Source: JAAYQU01 sp037441445 (GTDB taxonomy: Bacteria; Bacteroidota; Bacteroidia; Bacteroidales; Salinivirgaceae). From it: a DNA stretch of 17,019 nt. The translations under genes were made by a program, and so were the position numbers. Shown one piece after another: positions 11,221 through 17,019 of the stretch. The stretch lies in NCBI GenBank assembly GCA_037441445.1, contig JBBISE010000065.1:1-17019 (forward strand), given 5' to 3'. The notes below the pieces were generated by a model that saw nothing but the letters and a program-made list of their open reading frames with translations, had not been told where the DNA came from and did no database searches. Position 1 is the first letter of the stretch. Every line of letters begins with the position of its first letter.

Positions 11221-14105
11221 GCATTACCACTTAAAATCTCACGCAATTCTAAATCAACTTTTTCCCAGCGTTTGTTCAGCAAAGCAAAATTGAGTTCAAT
11301 TTGATGCTGTTCGTCAACAGAAATGGCCGCCTTCAGCTCTTCCATGTACTTCATAAGTTCTTCATCCTCAACATAGGAAATCGTATTCCTGATGGATGAC
11401 AACACGCGGAGCATTTTGGACTTTGAACCTTCTTTAATGGCTTTATCCAGAGAAAACAACTGATGAGGTATATCAGTCTTGCAAAACTCAAACACTTGTT
11501 GCATTTTTTCCGGGTTATTGAAAAATATTTTCTTTAACAACTGTTGTTTAGCCGTAATTTCCGAAGATTTGCTCTGATAATCAACAATTAATTTAACCTT
11601 TTCAAAACAGCTAATCAGATGTTTAGGCTCAATGGGCTTTAAAAGATACTCATTGATTCCATGACCCATCTTTTGAAAAGCCTGAATTTCGGCGTTGCTA
11701 TTAACTATAGCTATAATGGGCATTTCGGCTTGGTTTACACTTAACTCAGACCGGATGTATAAAGCCAAATCGCTTGCAGGTTTTACAGAAAGGGTACTGT
11801 CCAGAAGCGCCAAATCATAATGATTTTTCTTTAGCTTTTGTTCGGCCTTGTCACCATCATCAACGCAATCAATTATTGCATTAGGTTCATGAGCATTGAT
11901 TATGTCCATAATCACAATGGCATCAATGCGGTTATTTATTGCCAACAGAACATTAAAAAACTTCTTATCAATTTGTTCGGGGTTGTCATCGTTTTTCGTT
12001 GCAACCTCGCCCTTGGGAATTTCAACCGGAATCGACACCACAAAAGTAGCTCCCGCGTTTTTCACACTTTTTATCTCAAGGGAACCTTCAAGCAACCTGG
12101 TCAGGCTTCGAACAATAGTTAATCCAATACCTAATTCCAGCTTATTAAACGCTTGTCCTTCCGTCAATATCATAGAGCGTCTTACTATCTCGAGTTGACC
12201 TTCATCCATGCCTAATCCGTTATCCTTAACAACAATTTCGAAAACCGAAGGCCCTGACATTCTCATTTGACATTCAACTTTACCACCATCTGGTGTATAT
12301 TTTATGGCGTTATCAATCAGGTTCGAGCAAATCTGGGTAATTCGCAACTGGTCGGATTTAATCGAAGCAGGAAATCCTTTATCGATAGTTACTTCAATTT
12401 TTATCCCTTTCTCAATAGCCTTTGGGCTGTATATGTCAATTAGAGATTTTATTGTTTCCCGCAAATCAAACGCCGATTTCTCGGCACTCATCAATCCTGC
12501 ATGTAATTTGGTTAACGTAAGTAAATTATTAATATCTGACAGAAGACTTCTGGATGAATTTCTAATATGCTCAATATAGTATCTCTGGCTATTATCAAGT
12601 TGTGTTGTAAGCAATTGATTTGTAAAAGTATTGATAACATTTAGCGGCGTCCGCAGTTCGTGGGTTGTGTTTGCAACAAATACCTCCCTCACCTCCAATG
12701 CTCTCTTTACATCATCGTACAGAACCGACAGTTCTTCGTTTTTCTTTTCAATGACCAGATTTTTGAAGGAAAGCAGTTCATTTAGTCGCCTTCCCTTGTT
12801 ATACAATCTGTACAATATAAATCCTGCAACCGCAATTACCAACAGAAAAAATGTTGCCACAAGCAACAATCGATTTTGGTTATGGATTTCTTTCAAGTGG
12901 TTTTCTAGCTCGAGCTTTTGTATAGTTTTCTCATTGTTTAGCCTGGCTATCTCCTGATCCTTTTTGTCCGATTCATAGCTTTCTTTTATTTTGGCTATTT
13001 GCTTTGTGCTTCGTTCGCTCAGCAGACTATCACGAATGGCTTGGTATTCCTTATAGAACTTAAGTGCATTTTTAAAATCACCTGATTTCTCATAGGTGTT
13101 AGAAAGATCCATCAGCACTGTCGAAACCTGCACTGGTGCATTTGTCTTTCGCAACCTTAGCAATGCCTCCTGCTGCATTGATACAGCCAGGTCAAACTTA
13201 TTCATAACCATGTAGCAAGCCCCAATTTTACTCAACGAAGTTGCCTGACCACTGATATCTCCCAGTTCCTGTTCAATATCAAGCGATTTTTTATAGTAAT
13301 ACAAAGCTTTTTCAAAATCCTCTTTGGCTTCAAAATAAATCTCGCCTATATTGAAATAAGGAAGGGCTTGCCCTCTGAGGTCGTTCAGTTCTCGAAAAAT
13401 TGCCAGAGAGCGTTTAAAATTTTCCAAAACATTGTCATAATCCTCTAGATAGTAATACACAATACCCATGTTGTTATATAACAAGGCCTGACCCCGTTTG
13501 TCATAGATTGCCTTTTTCAGTTCCAACCCCTTTGAATAGTACTTCAAAGCCTCGTCATACTGTTCTTGTCGTTGAAAAAGCAACCCAATGTTAACATACG
13601 CTGTCGATTGCTCCTGCTTATCGCCAATACTGTCGGCGAGCCTTAAATGGCGGAACAAATATTCCCCTGCGGTCTTGAAATCACCCCGTTCCTCGTTCAA
13701 TATTCCAAGATTGTTTAGAATAGAACTGATACCCTTGAAATAATGCGCATTTTTGAATTGTTCTAACGCTTTATTGTAGAATATCTCTGCCGAATCGTAC
13801 CTGTTTTGGCGATGGTGCAATGAACCTTCAAGCATAAACGTTTGGCCCATCCTAAATGCATTGTCTTTGTTGTGAGAAAGAACATACAATTGAGAAAGGT
13901 AAACCCGGGCTGAATCAATATCCGTATTTCGAAAGAAAATAAACAACTTCTGGGTTGCATCAAATTTGGCACTGTCGTCGCCATTTCTGTAAACCATGCG
14001 TAGGCTATCGGGAATACTTCCCTTCACAGGAGCTAACATTATAGCCACTCCTAATACTGATAAAACAACGGTTCTGCAAATCTTGTTCGTTAATGACATA
14101 TCCAA
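11217..14105 (-). CDS. TPR-sensor hybrid histidine kinase with a degenerate receiver domain
   Basis: This is a 962-residue protein. A signal/anchor helix (about 10-28) leads into a periplasmic run of tetratricopeptide repeats (about 85-360, e.g. NNLGILNEERGDFKTAGEYL), a coiled stretch, and a membrane helix (about 412-433). HisKA follows with H482 (THELRTPLN), then HATPase with N-box N599 (NLIDNAIKYT), DNGLGMD at 628-634 and LGIGL at 658-662. A receiver domain (about 716-840) keeps D769 (LLDST) and K823 (LLKP), but the acidic pair is replaced by AINNR (722-726) and the usual Thr is Val801. The C-terminal 120 residues look like an HPt helical bundle without the phosphorylatable His. ATG at 14105 or 14099 are both possible. 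No partner response regulator is seen. Confidence 0.9.
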   Translation of the reverse strand: MDMSLTNKICRTVVLSVLGVAIMLAPVKGSIPDSLRMVYRNGDDSAKFDATQKLFIFFRNTDIDSARVYLSQLYVLSHNKDNAFRMGQTFMLEGSLHHRQNRYDSAEIFYNKALEQFKNAHYFKGISSILNNLGILNEERGDFKTAGEYLFRHLRLADSIGDKQEQSTAYVNIGLLFQRQEQYDEALKYYSKGLELKKAIYDKRGQALLYNNMGIVYYYLEDYDNVLENFKRSLAIFRELNDLRGQALPYFNIGEIYFEAKEDFEKALYYYKKSLDIEQELGDISGQATSLSKIGACYMVMNKFDLAVSMQQEALLRLRKTNAPVQVSTVLMDLSNTYEKSGDFKNALKFYKEYQAIRDSLLSERSTKQIAKIKESYESDKKDQEIARLNNEKTIQKLELENHLKEIHNQNRLLLVATFFLLVIAVAGFILYRLYNKGRRLNELLSFKNLVIEKKNEELSVLYDDVKRALEVREVFVANTTHELRTPLNVINTFTNQLLTTQLDNSQRYYIEHIRNSSRSLLSDINNLLTLTKLHAGLMSAEKSAFDLRETIKSLIDIYSPKAIEKGIKIEVTIDKGFPASIKSDQLRITQICSNLIDNAIKYTPDGGKVECQMRMSGPSVFEIVVKDNGLGMDEGQLEIVRRSMILTEGQAFNKLELGIGLTIVRSLTRLLEGSLEIKSVKNAGATFVVSIPVEIPKGEVATKNDDNPEQIDKKFFNVLLAINNRIDAIVIMDIINAHEPNAIIDCVDDGDKAEQKLKKNHYDLALLDSTLSVKPASDLALYIRSELSVNQAEMPIIAIVNSNAEIQAFQKMGHGINEYLLKPIEPKHLISCFEKVKLIVDYQSKSSEITAKQQLLKKIFFNNPEKMQQVFEFCKTDIPHQLFSLDKAIKEGSKSKMLRVLSSIRNTISYVEDEELMKYMEELKAAISVDEQHQIELNFALLNKRWEKVDLELREILSGNA

Positions 14106-14183
14106 CCCGTCGCCTGTTTAAGTACCTTCCGACTAAATTTTTTCAAAAACTGATCGACCTTTACCTATCTGTTTGCCGGTATG

Positions 14184-14216
14184 CAAAAATAGGGTTTAAA
14201 ATTGAAAAATAACAAA
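14184..14216 (-). promoter_or_regulatory. Promoter of the hybrid histidine kinase gene
   Basis: On the minus strand TTTG (14216-14213) and TATTTTTG (14191-14184) are separated by 21 bases, a good TTTG/TAnnTTTG pair. The predicted start near 14177 gives a leader of roughly 70 bases. Confidence 0.6.
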
Positions 14217-14280
14217 ATAGTTTTCATTTTTTACAACAATCATTTTTGTTGCAACAAGTTATTCTATTCGAAATCGAATG

Positions 14281-15504
14281 TCACAGATTTTCATCAAAAA
14301 AGGTAACCGGATAGAGAAAGTCGTCGTAAGGATATCGTTGCTGATGAATTTGTTTTACAACGTCGTAGAGTGATTTTTTAAATTCTTCAATGTTGAATTT
14401 CTGTCGCGCTGAAATGAATACACAGGAAGAATGAATACGTGCAAGCCACATACGCTTCAACTCCTCTAAGGTAAAATTACGTCTGACAATGGGTGTTAAA
14501 TCATCGTCGTCTTTGGGCTCGAAGGTATAGGCATCAACTTTGTTAAATACCATGATAACCGTTTTCTCTCCTGCCCCAATATCGGTCAGGGTTTGCTGGA
14601 CAACGGAGATGTGCTCCTCGTGGTTGGGGTGGGCAATATCGACGATATGAACCAACACATCGGCCTCGCGCACCTCATCAAGTGTTGATTTGAATGACTC
14701 TATAAGGTGTGTAGGTAATTTGCGGATAAAACCAACCGTGTCAGTCAGCAGGAAAGGAAGATTTCCAATAACTACTTTGCGAACAGTAGTGTCGAGGGTT
14801 GCAAACAGTTTGTTTTCGGCAAATACTTCCGATTTACTAATCAGGTTCATTATGGTCGATTTTCCCACGTTTGTGTAACCAACTAGTGCAACCCTGACCA
14901 TTTTGCCCCGGTTTTGACGTTGGGTTTCCATTTGCCGATCAATTTTCTTAAGCTGTTCTTTGCATCGGGAAATCTTCTCGCGGATAACCCTTCGGTCGGT
15001 TTCAATCTCGGTCTCCCCCGGGCCTCGTAATCCAATCCCCCCCCTTTGGCGTTCAAGGTGGGTCCACATGCGTGTTAACCTTGGCAACAGGTATTCATAC
15101 TGTGCCAGCTCGACCTGTACTTTCGCATGTGCTGATTGTGCGCGTTGGGCAAATATGTCAAGAATAAGGTTAGTCCTGTCCAAAACCCTGCACACGATCA
15201 TTTTCTCTATATTTCGTAGTTGGGATGGAGAAAGTTCATCGTCAAAAATAACGATATCAATTTCATTTTCAGAAATATACTCCTTTATTTCTTCCAGCTT
15301 TCCAGTTCCCACAAACGTTTTTGCGTTCGGAAAATCCAGCTTTTGCGTAAATCGTCTTTTCGTTTCTACTCCGGCGGTATCAGCCAGAAACTCGAGTTCA
15401 TCGAGGTATTCGTTCACCCGCTCTTCGTTTTGTTCGTTGGTAATAATTCCTACCAGTACAGCCTTTTCAATTCTCTTTGATGTTGAGATAAATGTTTTAG
15501 TCAT
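14281..15504 (-). CDS. hflX: Ribosome-associated GTPase HflX
   Basis: This 407-residue cytoplasmic GTPase binds the large ribosomal subunit and rescues or splits stalled ribosomes in the bacteria where it has been studied. The N-terminal HflX domain (about 12-110) ends with DRTNLILDIFAQRA, then the subdomain containing GGIGLRGPGETEIETDRR (155-172) and a coiled helix. The G domain has G1 GYTNVGKST at 209-217, G3 DTVGF and G4 NKVD, all intact. The C-terminal tail is about normal length. The start MTKTFISTSK is the only in-frame ATG before the similarity. It is separated from tonB upstream by a terminator and has 175 bases before the kinase gene downstream. That gap holds only a weak ATTCGAAATCGAAT palindrome (14266-14279) just after the stop, without a T-run. 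Confidence 0.95.
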   Translation of the reverse strand: MTKTFISTSKRIEKAVLVGIITNEQNEERVNEYLDELEFLADTAGVETKRRFTQKLDFPNAKTFVGTGKLEEIKEYISENEIDIVIFDDELSPSQLRNIEKMIVCRVLDRTNLILDIFAQRAQSAHAKVQVELAQYEYLLPRLTRMWTHLERQRGGIGLRGPGETEIETDRRVIREKISRCKEQLKKIDRQMETQRQNRGKMVRVALVGYTNVGKSTIMNLISKSEVFAENKLFATLDTTVRKVVIGNLPFLLTDTVGFIRKLPTHLIESFKSTLDEVREADVLVHIVDIAHPNHEEHISVVQQTLTDIGAGEKTVIMVFNKVDAYTFEPKDDDDLTPIVRRNFTLEELKRMWLARIHSSCVFISARQKFNIEEFKKSLYDVVKQIHQQRYPYDDFLYPVTFFDENL

Positions 15505-15612
15505 AAAAATTTATGGGTAATAGCCTATTATTGTTGATTTAAAAACAGCCAGTCTTGACCGCAATTCTTATTCCATGTTTTGCAAATTAAACGATTTGTG
15601 TACTATACAGAT

Positions 15613-15644
15613 AAAAAAAGGCTCCGGATGGTTTTTCCGGAGCC
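15613..15644 (-). terminator. Rho-independent terminator of tonB
   Basis: A perfect nine-pair stem, GGCTCCGGA (15620-15628) with TCCGGAGCC (15636-15644), has a seven-base loop. On the minus strand it is followed by seven T (15619-15613). It lies 22 bases beyond the tonB stop and separates it from hflX. Confidence 0.92.
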
Positions 15645-15665
15645 CCAACTATTCTTTAAAATTGC

Positions 15666-16352
15666 TTATTGCAGAACGAAATTGATAGGCAAATTGTAAG
15701 AAACATAAACCGCTTTGCCGCGTTGCTTACCAGGTTTCCACATAGGCATATTCTCTACTACCCTAATAGCCTCTGCGTCAAGTGCGGGGTCAACACCACG
15801 AACTACTTTGATTTTTGTAATCTTTCCTTTGTCGTCAACCACAAAGTTTACGTAAACACGTCCTGAGATGCCATTTTCTTTGGCAATCTGAGGGTATTTA
15901 ATATTTTGCTGCAAATACTTCATCAAAGAAGCCATTCCTCCCGGAAATTCAGGCTGCTCTTCAACAACCAGAAAAATTTCGGGTTCTTCTTCAATGACTT
16001 CTTCCCTGATTTTAATTTCAGTTTGAGTAATCATTGTCTCTTCCGTGGCTTCTGTATCGATATTTACATCGGCTACCTCCTCGTCATTCTCAACAACCGT
16101 AAGTTCTTCAATAACTTCCTGCTGTGGTGGCGGCGGTGGTGGTGGTGGCTCGGGTTTTTCTTCACGCTCGGTGGCAATCATCTCCTCTTCCAGGTCGATA
16201 GCAATCACCATACCAAGGTCACTTATTGAACGCTCGCGGGTTGTCCAGTTAAAAGCAACGAGGAGCAACCCCAAAACAACCGCCAGCCCAATTTGGGTGA
16301 ACGTGCTGCGATGGCGTTCCAGATCAGCTTGTGGTTTTTTTTTGACTTCCAT
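15666..16352 (-). CDS. tonB: Energy transducer TonB
   Basis: This 228-residue inner-membrane protein passes proton-motive energy to outer-membrane TonB-dependent receptors. It has a basic cytoplasmic N-terminus, one membrane helix at about 18-34, then an acidic/proline periplasmic spacer with eight consecutive prolines (69-76) and a Glu-rich stretch (about 77-132). The TonB C-terminal domain (about 134-228) contains PEFPGG, YPQIAKENGISG, the VDPALDAEAIRVV helix, WKPGKQRGK and the closing PINFVLQ. This FPGG/ISG pattern is characteristic of Bacteroidetes TonB domains. It has its own downstream terminator. No exbB/exbD lie nearby. A decayed second TonB copy lies just upstream in the same orientation. 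Confidence 0.93.
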   Translation of the reverse strand: MEVKKKPQADLERHRSTFTQIGLAVVLGLLLVAFNWTTRERSISDLGMVIAIDLEEEMIATEREEKPEPPPPPPPPQQEVIEELTVVENDEEVADVNIDTEATEETMITQTEIKIREEVIEEEPEIFLVVEEQPEFPGGMASLMKYLQQNIKYPQIAKENGISGRVYVNFVVDDKGKITKIKVVRGVDPALDAEAIRVVENMPMWKPGKQRGKAVYVSYNLPINFVLQ

Positions 16353-16472
16353 GTTTTCTTGTCGTTTTTCGAGCCATAAAAGTATGAACTCTATTTTAAA
16401 TATTCAAAGGATTGGCATATTAATTTTTTAGTTCGGCGCTATTTGTTTAATATACAAATGTTTACTTTGAAA

Positions 16473-16505
16473 AGATTATTGTCCTTCCTGGAAAAACAAT
16501 AATCT
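16473..16505 (-). terminator. Hairpin at the 3' end of the TonB pseudogene
   Basis: AGATTATTGT (16473-16482) is perfectly complementary to ACAATAATCT (16496-16505) around a 13-base loop. On the minus strand only a short T-run follows (four T through 16470). The outer arm overlaps the last base of the pseudogene stop codon. It is probably the old terminator of that gene. Confidence 0.5.
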
Positions 16506-16809
16506 CAATCTTTAAGAACAAAATTTACAGGAAGGGTAAATGATACATTGACAGCCTTACCGCTTTGTATTCCTGGTTTCCATTTAGGCATACTCTGTAC
16601 TACCCTTATTGCTTCGGCATCAAGCAGCGGATCAACACTCCTGAGAACTCTAATATTGGTTATTTTACCTTCAAAATCAACTACAAATTCCAGATAGACT
16701 TTGCCCGAAATATCATTTCTCTAAGCAAATTCAGGATAACGAATATTTTTCTGCAGGTAGCGGAACAATTCGGCATCGCCTCCCGGAAATTCTGGTTTCA
16801 CATGAAACG
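16505..16809 (-). pseudogene. Decayed TonB C-terminal domain with an in-frame stop
   Basis: Reading the minus strand upward from TGA at 16507-16505, the frame gives KPEFPGGDAELFRYLQKNIR, YPEFA, then TAG at 16723-16721. It continues RNDISGKVYLEFVVDFEGKI, then VDPLLDAEAIRVVQSMPKWK and finally PVNFVLKD. It matches the intact TonB 135-228 closely; the stop replaces the Lys of its IAKENG (a single AAG-to-TAG type change). Upstream of KPEFPGG similarity disappears into unrelated sequence (about 16800), with no membrane helix and no proline region. It is both 5'-truncated and interrupted. A readthrough or sequencing-error explanation for the stop would not restore the missing N-terminus. Confidence 0.85.
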
Positions 16810-16811
16810 CC

Positions 16812-16863
16812 CATGCCGACAACCGATTTTCCGACACACAGGCGCATGATTAAAGTCGGCATG
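16812..16863. repeat. 9-bp inverted repeat beside the TonB pseudogene break
   Basis: CATGCCGAC (16812-16820) and GTCGGCATG (16855-16863) are perfect inverted copies 34 bases apart, next to the point where TonB similarity is lost. A second small palindrome, GTTTCACATGAAAC (16795-16808), adjoins it. The rest of 16864-17019 shows no gene I can support; a TAAATTTG at 17005-17012 could be a -7 box for a gene beyond the window. Confidence 0.4.
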
Positions 16864-17019
16864 AAGTTCCATATGGCCGTAAACCGAAAAATTATAAACA
16901 TATGAAAAAATCGTCAGACTCGCTAGTAATTTCTATGCCTGCGTTGGGTCCGTCAGTAATAATCTTAACTGGGGTATGCACATAAAACATATTAAAAAAG
17001 ATAGTAAATTTGGGGATTA

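Noticed and set aside
14234..14279. Terminator after hflX (CAACAA/TTGTTG and ATTCGAAATCGAAT)
   Set aside because: The stems are weak and neither is followed by a T-run on the minus strand.
15900..16431. Glycine-rich and serine-rich plus-strand frames opposite tonB
   Set aside because: They are antisense to the proline run and acidic spacer of TonB and match no family I recognise.
16902..16985. 27-residue plus-strand frame (MKKSSDSLVISMPALG...)
   Set aside because: It is short, has no ribosome binding site, neighbour or family pattern, and looks like chance.

Overview
The window looks like chromosome of a Bacteroidetes bacterium, probably Bacteroidales/Marinilabiliales-like, though I cannot place it to genus. 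The pointers are -7 boxes of the TAnnTTTG type in front of several genes, weak ribosome binding sites, a TPR-fused hybrid histidine kinase, TonB proteins of the Bacteroidetes type, and dispersed ATCCGTGT-rich repeats next to GxxExxY and Rpn-type PD-(D/E)XK genes.

Left part (1-2040): the end of an IS3-like element (start of orfA on the minus strand) abuts a truncated internal fragment of a C39-peptidase ABC exporter. A complete Rpn/PDDEXK_2 nuclease gene follows, then about 600 bp of non-coding DNA filled with two families of palindromic repeats.

Centre (2043-10018): a candidate ribosomally made, modified peptide (RiPP) locus. A 57-residue precursor with a double-glycine leader and a three-cysteine core is followed by a terminator/attenuator hairpin. 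Two different radical SAM/SPASM enzymes and a signal-bearing alpha/beta hydrolase follow, chained by ATGA overlaps. Next comes a C39-peptidase ABC exporter and, beyond a GxxExxY gene set between repeat clusters, a HlyD-type adaptor. The working model is that the precursor is modified by the radical SAM enzymes at its cysteines, then cut after Gly-Gly and exported by the C39 ABC protein with the HlyD adaptor. The hydrolase may act on the peptide outside the membrane or protect the producer; its role is not visible from sequence. The precursor and maturase genes are strikingly AT-rich, the exporter body is not, and the change falls inside the C39 domain. Together with the exporter fragment 5.8 kb upstream, which shares a 173-bp perfectly identical tract with the exporter, this suggests module exchange by homologous recombination.

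Right part (10279-17019): ordinary housekeeping and signalling genes. ribF is convergent with, and overlaps, a TPR-sensor hybrid histidine kinase. Then come hflX, a TonB gene with a clear terminator, and a decayed second TonB copy with an in-frame stop.
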